DNA of 64,000 nt from Liolophura sinensis. Taxonomy: Eukaryota > Mollusca > Polyplacophora > Chitonida > Chitonidae. The stretch is from the NCBI RefSeq assembly GCF_032854445.1, contig NC_088296.1, forward strand, positions 5,941,435 to 6,005,434, given 5' to 3'. This document shows, in pieces, positions 54,011 through 64,000 of the stretch. Each line of letters opens with the position of its first letter. The stretch's first letter is position 1. Made by a program: the position numbers and the translations under genes. The notes beneath the pieces are model-generated. The model saw nothing but the letters and a program-made list of their open reading frames with translations. It had not been told where the DNA came from and did not search any database.

Positions 54011-54824
54011 CAATCTTTCGTAGCTGCCTATTCCCTCTTCTGCCTTCTAGCTGCCTTCTTTCAGGCTGAGATTTAACAAGCCACAAAAAGAAAAACCAAG
54101 ATTTGATCTTTGACATTTAGTTTTTATGGAATTCGTTTTCTCTTGCCAACCAATCGTCAACGCCAAAAAACGATGTGACACGACAGTGGTGTTTAACCCA
54201 TTACACTGCTCTCTTTTATCGACAGAGCCATTAATGTAACATCTCAACCCATTCATTGACAAATTATGTTGTCATTAAAATAAAAAAATCACTTCCTGTA
54301 GTGGTTTTATACACTTGTTTTTGTAGACAATCTTGCTAACGCGAGTTAAATGCACAATAAACATGAGTTATCGCATGGAACTTGGTTCATTTTGTTCCTA
54401 CTTTTTGAAATAAAGGCATGTCAGTGGGAAAATGACTGGCATTTGAATCGATGGTTATTTAGAATGGAATGAAGTAAATGCGATTGTATTCACTTATCAG
54501 TCTTGAACCACATTCAGCTACATTAACAATGCTTTGTTTTTCTCAGGTTTTTGTTGATGTTTGTTGATACATGGAGCTATTACAATTTAATGTATGATAA
54601 AGAAAAGAAAAATCATGGCTTGGCGAGATGTGGACAGTAATATAATGAATTTTTTTTTTCGCGAAAATCTGTGTGTATTTCCATGCTATTAAATGACAAA
54701 TTTACGGCCTGGCAAACACAATGATTTCGTGAAAACGACAAACTGTAACCTCATATGTATTCAATCAACAAAGTAAGTATCAATCTGTGCATAGAGATAA
54801 ATATATTGTTCTTCCATTTTCAAA
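54011..54824. other. Nothing recognised
   Basis: AT-rich; a 71-codon minus-strand frame without a domain. Confidence 0.45.
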
Positions 54825-54915
54825 TCCATACGTCGAAACAGACATTCGTGTACTAGCCGTCAACCAATAAGAAAGTTCCAGGTCAATAAGGCCAATTTCC
54901 AATACATGTCTTCTT
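54825..54915 (+). repeat. rep-D 5' fragment
   Basis: 'catacgtcgaaacagacatt', 'cgtgtactagccgtcaacca' and 'aagttccaggtcaataaggc'. Confidence 0.8.
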
Positions 54916-55787
54916 TTCTATCCATGGTGCATGAATAAACACTTTCCAATGAGTTACAAGCGAGGGGTTCGTGCCCTTATTAGAGGTCCTTATTAGAGAG
55001 CGAGATAGCGGGTTTATATCCGTCCTGTGTTGTTACAAGAGCTACAACGACAAAAGGAATGTTTGCGGAATCTCCGCCTAGACTAGTTAGGTCTGTAGCC
55101 ATTGCATTAACGTTTTGGGGCTGGACTCGCTGCCGTCTCAAGTGCAGGTCCATATCGCCACAAACGCACTTAATAGGTGGTAAAAAGGGCGAATTTGCAG
55201 GCCAAGGGCCCACATGAAAATTGTTTGCTTCCATAAATTGTTCTGTAGAAATGTAAGAAATGTGACTGTCTCGCTGCTACGGGCTGGTGGATCTGGTCTT
55301 CGTAACCTGTAGCTTTTAAGTTATTTGGTCTTATTTTAGAATGGCCGAAACAATTACCTTTAACAAAATAGCCCCCTCGTCTGTGCACGCGTTACCGTTC
55401 AAAAATGGTAATACGCCTCCTGATCTTTTTGGTATTACTCTCTATGTTGTACATCTTTAATTATATTACAAAGCGGGTAAACTCGTTAACATATCATTTT
55501 AGCTTATAAAAAGTACAGGAACGATTCTGATATTTACGAAAAGACAACAATTTGATCTATTCTTGGTGTATATAAATGTAAAAAAATCAAATGTAATTAG
55601 AGAATGATAAATTTCGCCCAAAATAGATCACCATAAAGGAAAAAAGTGTGGTGGGAAAGACGCTTGATTGTCATTTAATGATGTGGGGATTAAAACTATA
55701 TGCTTCAAAATTACTGTAATGGAATGGAGAATGGCATAAGTGGAAAGTGTAATTTACTACAGCAAATAGCAATACCAGAACCGGCCC
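54916..55787. other. Mostly unique sequence
   Basis: A short rep-C end on the minus strand ('ttactctctatgttgtacat' 'ctttaatta') lies at about 55,434-55,462. Frames of 61-84 codons on the minus strand show no domain. Confidence 0.4.
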
Positions 55788-56045
55788 TGGTAGCACAGTT
55801 AGTAGAGTGTCCGCTTCGGGAGCGGTAGATCCAGGATCTATCCTGGGTCGAGTCACTGCTGACCTTAAAACAGGAAGTTGTAATTTTTTCGTTTGGCGTT
55901 CAGGTTAACCCATATCAGTGTCGTGGCGCGGCTTACTTGCCTTCGGTAAGGGAAGCATGTAATGTGCTTCCTGCAACAAGGAAGCACATTACATGCACTC
56001 TAAGGATTCCGTCATCGTTAAACCGTTAAAGCCCAAGCACTCACT
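55788..56045 (+). mobile_element. SINE-B copy with internal deletion
   Basis: Head 'ccggccctggtagcacagtt' 'agtagagtgtccgcttcggg', B-box-like 'gggtcgagtcac', body 'gtttggcgttcaggtt' and 'catatcagtgtcgtggc', tail 'ttaaagcccaagcactcact'. 'gcaataccaga' before and 'gcaatatcagga' after suggest an imperfect target duplication. Confidence 0.85.
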
Positions 56046-58200
56046 CACTCGCAATATCAGGACCAGTGTGTTGACCACTCTCTTACACATGTGTTTTGGG
56101 CACTGTCATCTAATCCTTACCGACTTACGTTCAATCGAGCCCTGCTTGTCCATGCAATGGTGGTCAGACAATTGGTTTGTCTGTCTGGAAGTAATCCCAG
56201 TAAGAGCTTCGTCATGTACATTGCAGGTACCAACATGAAGATGTCTGAGGTGGATAGTGTGCAGTCTGAGTCATACGTTGTAAATATCACCTTTTGGGAG
56301 AATACGCAGACAGTTTCGGGTATAAGGTTGTCAAGAGGAAAGATGGATGCTCCATTTCCTCTGCCAAGTCCACACAGTTACTCTTAGTCCATGAGCCAGA
56401 CATGATATTAACTTAATTGATACTAACATTTATAGAGTCAGTAAAAGTAAATTAAGACATGATAGCGTTTCTGCATCGTTAATTTTATCACATGTTTTGA
56501 TAAAATGAAAAATCACCTTACAAAAAGCAAGAGAAACGTCGATATATCGTCGACTCGCAGTTAATAATACAATAAGGTCAATTTAAAAAGGTGGTTTGTA
56601 CTTTTTATGGAACAAGGAAAATTTAGCAGTCCACTTTTTGTCTGTATTTGGTGTACGCTAGTAAACGTTCCAGTCATTTCCTTACCTGTGATATACAACG
56701 CTAAAAATTACAATGTCATTACAAACGTTCCATCAAGAATACTGGTAATTGAAAGTTCCGCCAAACACTAAGATTAATGACTAAATTAATCCGTAATGCT
56801 CTTTGCAGAGTGTAAATGTCTACTTTGAAGTTAGACAAAACGAAAAGAAATAAACGCTATTATGAAGTGTATGTCAGCCGAAATACTTTACACAACCTAG
56901 TAAATTTAAACGATGAATACTTCAGTGGCCATTCCTGACCCTATTGAACAGTGAGGTCACTTAAAGTTTTGGCCACTTGATAAATACAGTCTACTCACCT
57001 ATTACATGTACATTAAAATGCACAGACATACTTGTATAGAGCCATAAATGCATTAACTGAATAGACCCTAAAGAAAATTATTTCTTAATGGGTACATCAT
57101 TCGTTGATGAAGACACTGCTATGCAAATGGAGCAGCCATGAAGACTCTGAATTGTTCATATCGCGAAAGGATTGGGTTCAGAATTTGAACACGGACAAAT
57201 TACAAAAAATGCAACATGAGTGCTAGTTAAGTAGTATTTTCACCATAGCTGTACTATCCAAATGTGCTTAACATGTAACTCTCACTTGTAGACTTTACAG
57301 GGATACATGAGCTACTTCCAGAGCGTTCCACCCAAAACGTTGTTTGATAGATCTCATGATGCTCGCTTTTTACAGATGAAATTATTGCGCGTACTCTCTC
57401 CCAGAAGTAAAGCAAAGATGTTTCAAGGATAATGACGCTGATGCAGTCCTTCCCTAATGGATTAAAACAAACATGCCTCTTGCCTAGTTTGCTTAGCTTG
57501 GTTTAGTTGACAACAGACTTAGAACAGCAATCCAAAAACTTGACCAAAGAATCTCTGCCCCACAAAAGATGGACCTCGATGCTGTAGTCGTGCATTAGAA
57601 GCTCTCGACTGTAGACAAACAGGATTCCCTCTCCAGAAATCGCGGTATTAATCCATAATCGTTCACTTATTCCTCCGGGAGTAGTACAGGAGAGGAACAG
57701 AAACAGGCTGTAGGTGTCAACGAAAACGTACAATGAGTAACTCTTCTTATAAGTATTGTTCTTCTAAATCAAAAAGTGTTGCGCTTGACAGATTTAACAT
57801 CGATGTCAAATAGTCCACAAACAATCATGCTACCAGATGAGCTTCCAGGAAATTGTGAACTGCGTGCAACAACGCAGTGGCCGTGATGGCTACGGCAAGG
57901 CTAGCGGTTTCTGACCGGCTAAAGAGAACGATTAAACCCCAAAACTCAAAAACTCCGAAACTAATCGTATTGCTTGACTGCGTTAATCAAGAATTAACGA
58001 ATGGGGTTGAATACTTGTTGTTGATTAAACCTACTCATTAAAAATGCGAAAACAAGTGATATTTCTTACTGCTCTGGGTAGGTGCGAAAGCAATCTTACA
58101 TGGTGATAATCCGTCCCCCATGGTTATAATCTCTGGTCCAGATTAGCAACACCAGAGCAAACAAAAGAGGATTAAAGCCACCCTTCCAGCTGGACTTGGG
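56046..58200. other. Longest stretch without recognised features
   Basis: Frames of 76-98 codons occur (55,993-56,238, 56,091-56,387 and 57,503-57,733 minus) without recognisable domains. Confidence 0.45.
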
Positions 58201-58260
58201 TTGGCCATTTATGACGTCAACCGCTGAGCTTGACGTCACCCGCTGAGCGGCCGGCTGGAG
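58201..58260. promoter_or_regulatory. Paired TGACGTCA (CRE-like) sites in a 19-bp duplication
   Basis: Perfect TGACGTCA palindromes lie at 58,212-58,219 and 58,231-58,238. Each is followed by c/a-ccgctgagc, so a 19-bp unit occurs twice. TGACGTCA is the consensus for CREB/ATF bZIP factors. No transcript is identifiable next to it, so function is inference. Confidence 0.35.
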
Positions 58261-58669
58261 ATCGGCTAGGGTAGTAAATCTATTGGTTTGGGTGGATTTA
58301 AAGTCATTGTTACCTTTCTCTGAGGCACTCCTGGTATATACTGTTAAGCAGGTTACAACCTTTATGCTAAGGCAAGTAGCTTAATTTGGATACTAATCCT
58401 TTAAGGACGTATTCCTGAAGGTAAACACTCTGTTCCGGAGTTAATTGCGCGTTCAGACAGCGCTGTTATTGTATGACTGTTGGCAATAAATGACTTAGTA
58501 CATTGAACACTATTTATTTATTTCACTGTGATTTTTTTTATTATAATTTACTTATAGCAGTGTCACTGTAATGGAGGAGTAAGCTGGTATAACCACGATC
58601 ATTAACATACAACTGTAGTCACCTATTTAATTTAATTTAAATTAATTATTCAATAATTTCATTCAGTTT
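58261..58669. other. Nothing recognised
   Basis: AT-rich; 'tttaatttaatttaaattaa' simple sequence lies at about 58,625-58,645. Confidence 0.4.
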
Positions 58670-58762
58670 CACATCAATCATACCATATTGCTGGCCGCCT
58701 TCGTAGAAGTGAAATATTTTTGAGTACTGCGTAAAACACCAATCAAATAAATAAATCAATCA
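58670..58762 (+). mobile_element. SINE-A 3' end
   Basis: 'ccatattgctggccgccttc', 'gtagaagtgaaatatttttg' and 'agtactgcgtaaaacaccaa' with a (AAAT)n tail. Confidence 0.85.
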
Positions 58763-59004
58763 ACTTACTTCAGCCAAGTCTGGCCTAGAATTACTCAAAA
58801 TGGTGTGTTGCCATCACATTTAACATACAATCGCAACAAAAAACAATGCAAAGGGACGACTAGTAGAGCCCTGCTTCATGTAGGAATACAATATAAATAA
58901 AAACATACAGCATAGAGAGAAAAAACATAGCGGAGACGACAGCGTGATTGATGGTAAATGGTCACACGTAACCGGTGAAATATGGCTAGTGTCAATTTAC
59001 CTTG
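58763..59004 (+). repeat. rep-C: tail, junction and head, before a SINE-A insertion
   Basis: 'gcctagaattactcaaaatg', 'ttgccatcacatttaacata', 'atgtaggaatacaatataaa' 'taaaaacatacagcatagag' (tail-to-head junction) and 'taaatggtcacacgtaaccg'. rep-C units therefore occur tail to head. Confidence 0.85.
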
Positions 59005-59126
59005 GTTTCCCCCGGGCTCGGCCCGGTTTCCTCCCACCATAATGTTGGCCGCCGTCGTATAAGTGAAATATTCTTGAGTACGGCGTAAAACACCAATCAA
59101 ATAAATAAATAAATAAATACATCAGG
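59005..59126 (+). mobile_element. Very well preserved SINE-A 3' fragment nested in rep-C
   Basis: 'tggtttcccccgggctcggc' 'ccggtttcctcccaccataa', 'gccgccgtcgtataagtgaa', 'atattcttgagtacggcgta' and (AAAT)n. rep-C text resumes at once with 'aggtttttattctaactg'. It is closest to the apparent SINE-A consensus, so probably young. Confidence 0.92.
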
Positions 59127-59190
59127 TTTTTATTCTAACTGTTCCTCAATACCTATATTTCGACGACCAAGAAAAGCTGGCATAAACACA
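59127..59190 (+). repeat. rep-C continuation after the SINE-A
   Basis: 'aggtttttattctaactgtt' 'cctcaatacctat', then the match fades. Confidence 0.7.
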
Positions 59191-61324
59191 GCTGACCTCG
59201 GGACCACTGTTTATCTCCGCAATTATTTCCCTTCAAACAAGAGGATGTTAAGGCGGCGAACTGAAAATCCATTGTAACGAATGGGAACGTCGGATGATGG
59301 GAATATCATCCCCAAACTTTCTGAGTAAATACAGGAGTGAAGTAAAAGTTGACAGTCGAATGTCACCAGTGTGACTGGCGCATTTTATAACACTGTTTCT
59401 AACACTGCAAACAATATCTGAAATATTTTGGACCAGCATTCAGCATATAAAAATTGTACTTAGATCTGAACATGTTTACCATCAGTTTTGTATTTGTTCG
59501 AAAAGAACAAGACGGTAGCTCCTCGACACAGATTGATATACAAATTGGTGGAGAAATTTTGAACAGGTGGAATAAAATTTTAATATATTTACTTTTGGTA
59601 TATTGAACTTGAATGTAGGTGACCAGCCATCGCATACATTCCCATTAAAGTTTTACATCTGAACTTTGTTGCGTCCAGTGTCTGCATGACCTTCTGAGCC
59701 TTGCTAAATACTTGGGGCGGCTTCGATCTGTCGGTATCGTAGCGATTTAGCCAATAAGTAAGGTGGTAATTAACGCTTTGCAGCCAGAGCATTAGTATTT
59801 TGTTGTTAGTGTCGGTACTTTAGAAGAGCTGTATCACAGACTGCTGGATACGCTCGTGTAGCTTCCGTCAACTTTCCGTAATCAAGCTGGTTTATTCCTA
59901 GATCCTTGACACTGAAGCTGTTGTTATTTTATAAGCGGACGACAAATGCTGTGATTGTTTTGCCAGAAATAAACAATACCGTTGCAATGTGGTTAAACGG
60001 TGACCTACGGCCAGTGTTCCCATTTACTGGTTGACCCGGCGGTGACCGAAACAAAATTAACTTCACTGGTGCCCACACCGCTAGACATACAAAATCGCCG
60101 GTGGCCGTACTCTTCTAGAGCCAGATTTACGGGAACAAGACTTAGCTCTGCAACCTATAGACGGACCGATACCTCAATTAAGGTTGTATTCTGTTTATGT
60201 AAACACGTATGCAGTATTAATTTACACGCTCTCCCATCACAATATGGCTGCAGCAAAAACTGCAAAACATGTCATTTGTAATATTTCAGACGTCACTTGT
60301 CTAGAATTATTGGACTGTCATCACAAATAATCACATGAAAACGGTGCCAAGCGGCGAGTCAACAGTAGAGTTTTGGTTTATACATGAATACAATACGTCA
60401 ACGATCTCGAAATACTCAAAAGAAACCATTTCATACTATAAATAAGATTTCTTCTCGCATACGCCTTTAGTAATATCTAACTTGGCAAGACGGTTTCTAT
60501 TTATTCAGAAAGACAGGGGCGCCAAATCGTGCGGACAACAGCATTGTGGAAAAGTCAACTTTCATGGACGAATACATTTATCAGCAAGCTTGTAGCCGAT
60601 AACCAGAAAACTTACGCACAGATGATTGGTTCAGTTATAAGATCAAATATGGCGATTTATCAGGATAAGTTGTGGTCTGGAACATTCGAAAGACAACTTA
60701 ATTGGAGTGATACATTGGTGCTGTTGTCCACGAGCATACGAGTAGAACACCTCGCCATATATCATATTGTCTCTGTGCAACTGCCTCAAGCCATTCCTGA
60801 TTCAGCTATACAATCGGTAGCATATTGTTATTGCGATTTAGCATGGCCCATACTTCGCTGACATTAACTTGGCCTCCGACTTGGCACTTCTGGTGGCGTC
60901 ACACCAAAATTAGGCTCCCCGTCGTGACATGGAGAGAATGAACGTGTTTTTCTTTAGAAGGTGTTATGAATTACGTTCTTTACTTGACACATTGGTATGG
61001 CTTTCCGACATTTAAAGCTCCTGGCTACATCTACTTTTAGTTAACTCCCGTTACAATGTATGTATTAAAAGATTGTGATGCTAATTTCAGTAATAAAACT
61101 GGTTTTTACTGGGTGTGGTGAAATTTTATGGTTCTGTAGCCTTGACATGAAATATGTAATTCAACATCACGTCTGTTTATTCCATTTTTGTGAATGCTTT
61201 CATATGCTATAGTGTAAATGAATATCCTCTGCCTTGATAGATGTAAATGTTGCGGCAAGATTAAAAACAAGTATCCCACCGCTATCTGAAAAGGCTATAG
61301 CAGTTTCACAACAATTGTCACATG
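59191..61324. other. Long stretch, nothing recognised
   Basis: Frames of 93 codons (60,000-60,281) and 110 codons (60,529-60,861) on the plus strand and 63-78 codons on the minus strand show no domain I recognise. Confidence 0.45.
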
Positions 61325-61375
61325 ACTGAAAACACACATTAACTGAAAACACACATTAACTGAAAACACACATTA
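61325..61375 (+). repeat. 17-bp perfect triplication
   Basis: 'actgaaaacacacatta' occurs three times in tandem without mismatch; a very young micro-minisatellite. Confidence 0.95.
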
Positions 61376-61664
61376 ACTACCACTGTTCTTTACTATACTC
61401 AAAAACTGATTGTCTCTAACGTGGACTATTGCGTCTACCGCATGGCAAAAGAATGCGAGAATGTAAATAACCCATTATTCTATTTTGGAAGCTTTTTATT
61501 TTCAATCAGTTCACATATTGCCCAATGTACTTTTATCTACTTCTGGGTAAGCAATGGTTTTGACGGAGCAGAGGGATGGGGAGGGGGTATGTGTTACTTC
61601 ACATTACATGCACACTTGGAATAAAACCGTAACTAGGTAAACCCACATTTCACTATAAATATAA
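61376..61664. other. Nothing recognised
   Basis: A 67-codon plus-strand frame (61,421-61,624), partly G-rich near 61,570-61,590, without a domain. Confidence 0.4.
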
Positions 61665-62120
61665 GTGTAATGTCCGACATTTGTATACCATTCGTAGTCC
61701 GTAATGGGCGTTCCAAGTCTATAATCGCAAGATTCTTTTTCCAAAAAAAAAAAAAGAACGTTTAACACTAGCTCCCAAAGACAAAGCTATGTAACACAGA
61801 AGGGAGAACCGGTCATCAGCTTTCAATGCTGCCGGGCAGACAGTGGACATTCCAAGCATGAATTCCATATCAAAGTTCAAATTCCAGGTCAAATAACAAT
61901 TAAACAAGGTATTTCAGTCGCGCTTTGATTGCAACTGTTCATAAAGGCATCATGCACTTGTAATGAGCATGGCTGCCTTTACGGCCCCTAGCCCCAAGTT
62001 AAGCGGTATCAGACACAGTTCAAAAATGAGCGTCACAGACATTAACCGAGCAAACTGTGATTCAGTAGTAATGGACGATTACGTCTTTCCCGTTAATATG
62101 TAAGGAGCTCATACTACAAG
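61665..62120 (+). repeat. rep-D long form, near complete
   Basis: 'aatgtccgacatttgtatac', 'gggcgttccaagtctataat', 'ctagctcccaaagacaaagc', 'gcgctttgattgcaactgtt', 'catggctgcctttacggccc' and 'gacgattacgtctttcccgt'. It is collinear with 42,365-42,865, apart from short indels and a 13-A run near 61,743-61,755. Confidence 0.88.
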
Positions 62121-62290
62121 AGAACACTGTCGTCTCTGATCTGGTTTTGCACTCCGCGAGACAGTCTTTTATATTGTATTCCTGCATGAACCACCATTCT
62201 GCTGGTAGGAAAAGCATGCCCAAGGTCTGTTCCTTTGCACTATTTTTACGGGAGAATATGCTGCTAGAGGTTAACACAAAATGTAAATCC
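62121..62290 (-). repeat. rep-C tail part, minus orientation
   Basis: 'ttatattgtattcctgcatg' 'aaccaccattctgctggtag' and 'ggtctgttcctttgcac' match the reverse complement of the rep-C end at 1,500-1,575. Confidence 0.7.
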
Positions 62291-62769
62291 ATCTAACATG
62301 TGACGCTGTCTTTCAAAGGGCGGTTAATCAGGTACAAACCGGGCTTCACAAATTTAGTCAGGAATTTTCACACGGTACCTTAGTGAAATGGAATTTATTA
62401 GAAATGCATTGCCTGGTGCAATTCTGATGAAAGCGTACCTGCCACAGAATAAGTAGCATGTCGTACGCCACTTTTGTTATTCTTTGCATATATATTTACA
62501 TACCTGGACTAGAGTAGAAGATTAATCCTGAAACAAAGCCAACATGCATGACTTATACTTGCCTATGTGCTTATAAATACTATGGAATTATAACTCAACG
62601 ATTAAACCTGATACGAATTCACAGATTAAACAGTTTTAACTCAACGATTAAATTCTATACGGTACGAAGACACATTATGGCTTAAGCCTTAACCTACGAT
62701 TTTGGTTTAGCGCTATATATTCAAACGAATATCCAGTTGGTTACTTTACCTAATCATACGTTTAGCGTC
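62291..62769. other. Nothing recognised
   Basis: AT-rich; 'tcaacgattaaa' is repeated at 62,596 and 62,642. Confidence 0.4.
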
Positions 62770-62965
62770 CGATGACCGGGCGAACAAGGAGGAAACCAGG
62801 CAGAGCCTCTGAGAAGACCACAATCATTTGCAGATAGCTGGCAGACCTTCCCACCTACGGCCTAAGAGGCAGCCAGCATGAGCTGGACCCAAACCGACAG
62901 CATTAGTTAGTGGCTTTTGGGTAATGGCGCTTCGCTGGCACGTTAACCGTCCCGGCCATCTCGAC
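62770..62965 (-). mobile_element. SINE-A, minus orientation, with head
   Basis: 'aggaggaaaccaggcagagc', 'gacagcattagttagtggct' and 'cgttaaccgtcccggccatc' (head complement). The 3' tail is missing. Confidence 0.82.
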
Positions 62966-63799
62966 CCCAGAGGTAGTTGCAAAATCGCAATCAAGATCAC
63001 TGCACGGTGCTATCGGGCGTATAATTTTTTGTTATTTTAGCCCTTATATAAAAATACAATTAAACCCTGACGTAAATGGACAAATGGCCGTATTTCACGA
63101 TTTTCGCCACCAAGATTTATACTTTTTTATATCTATTTACCAAAAAATGCCGTCCTTGGCAGACATTTTATTTTTTAGGCCTTTTGCGAAAGGACTAAAC
63201 ACACTTCGATAGGATACTACGTATAAACCTGCACTAAGCGGTCAATAACACAAAAAACTTCAAACGTGCCTGAAGAAGAGGATCAGTTTTTCTTTTTGAT
63301 GGCAGGATACTGACAGTTTAACAGGTTCGGAAGTGTATTTAAAGGAACGCATAACATCTCCATAATAAGTGAAAACGTCGCTGTCACAATGTTTTCTAAG
63401 GTTTTAGGAAAATAAGCATTTATCAGTTGAAAGCATCAAAGAGAAATGCTAGAAATGAAATGTCCCATTTTGCTGCTTAATAGGCAGCTATTAATAATGT
63501 GTGACCCGTCTGGTTTTTATACCCAACCCTACAACTTTAACCGAGACGTTCATTTAGAGTTGCTAACAGCTTTGTTTCAAACTCGCACGTGTACAGCTAT
63601 GGATTAAACGTTTAGAAATTGAGGTATGAGGTTCATGTGTCTTGTTTTAATGTTGCTCTTAAGGACTTGCTGACATCGGTTTAAGAGTGTAATCGCCAAT
63701 ACTATTCCTTGAGGTGGACTATGACTCCCCGAGGCCTGGTCCCTTTGTATTGATTTCATATTACTGTTTGGTAAATGTGAAGACCGCATCATTGTGAGA
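62966..63799. other. Nothing recognised
   Basis: AT-rich; no frame above 62 codons. Confidence 0.45.
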
Positions 63800-64000
63800 T
63801 TTGGAGTCTTGAGGATAAATCCCTAACTGAGGTAAACTTACAAGAGGCTGTAATTCACCGGTTACGTGTGACCATTTGCCAGCTATCACACTGTCGTCGC
63901 GGCTATGGTTTCACCGGTTACGTGTGACCACTTGCCAGCTATCACACTGTCGTCGCTACTCTGGTTTTACCCTCGATGCTGTACGTCTTTCGTTATAATT
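63800..64000 (-). repeat. rep-C copy, minus orientation, cut by the window edge
   Basis: 'ccctaactgaggtaaactta', 'attcaccggttacgtgtgac' and 'cagctatcacactgtcgtcg', then a second near-identical copy 56 bp further (63,912 onward), and 'tgctgtacgtctttcgttat'. The same duplication type occurs at 3.97-4.08 kb. Confidence 0.85.

Noticed and set aside
60529-60861. 110-codon plus-strand frame
   Set aside because: No recognisable domain; its length is not surprising in 64 kb of six-frame translation.

Overview
This window looks like animal, and most likely molluscan, nuclear DNA. The base composition is AT-rich. There are no long open reading frames and no operon-like packing. It is saturated with interspersed repeats. 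The commonest is a tRNA-derived SINE (called SINE-A here) ending in 'gagtacggcgtaaaacaccaatcaaataaata', a type I recognise from bivalve and gastropod genomes. A second tRNA-derived SINE (SINE-B) ends in 'gttaaaccccaagcactcactc'. Species cannot be named from the sequence alone. All family names used here (SINE-A, SINE-B, rep-C, rep-D, rep-F, blocks E and G) are working labels; no database was searched.

I see no intact protein-coding gene. The clearest coding relic is a broken Penelope-like (or related) reverse transcriptase on the minus strand at about 42,950-44,310. It keeps the YIDD catalytic motif but has at least three frameshifts and several stops. The second coding signal is a set of diverged blocks (E) near 15.7, 20.9, 24.3, 32.2, 37.2, 41.3 and 50.7 kb, with two companion blocks (G) near 14.6 and 19.5 kb. 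All lie in one orientation. On the minus strand some show conserved protein-like frames with weak immunoglobulin-like features. Most E blocks are followed within about 0.3-1.5 kb by a repeat, rep-F, also always in one orientation. The simplest reading is an old tandem segmental duplication, with a spacing of very roughly 5-6 kb, carrying a degenerate multi-exon gene family read from the minus strand. A large transposable element is the alternative.

Over this lie dispersed repeats: rep-C (about 20 copies, both strands), rep-D (about 9 copies, both strands), SINE-A (about 25 pieces) and SINE-B (5 pieces). Nested insertions are visible at 23.6-24.9, 27.1-27.3, 34.7-35.2, 36.6-37.0, 39.1-39.3, 51.4-51.6 and 59.0-59.1 kb.

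The most distinctive theme is minisatellite birth. Seven tandem arrays with units of about 35-57 bp occur here. Four of them are amplifications of a segment inside a dispersed repeat that is also present elsewhere as a single copy: 48-bp in rep-C, 35-bp in rep-D, 54-bp in rep-F and 57-bp in block E. This resembles bivalve pearl elements and Helentron-type elements with internal tandem cores, but that assignment is inference. The arrays at 40.5 and 49.0-50.3 kb both have 37-bp units, unrelated in sequence, and both show higher-order repeat structure. Possible regulatory sequences are a pair of perfect TGACGTCA sites at 58.2 kb and a TAATTA-rich unique block at 2.9-3.3 kb. Stretches called 'nothing recognised' are AT-rich, without convincing exons, RNA genes or repeats that I could see by eye.
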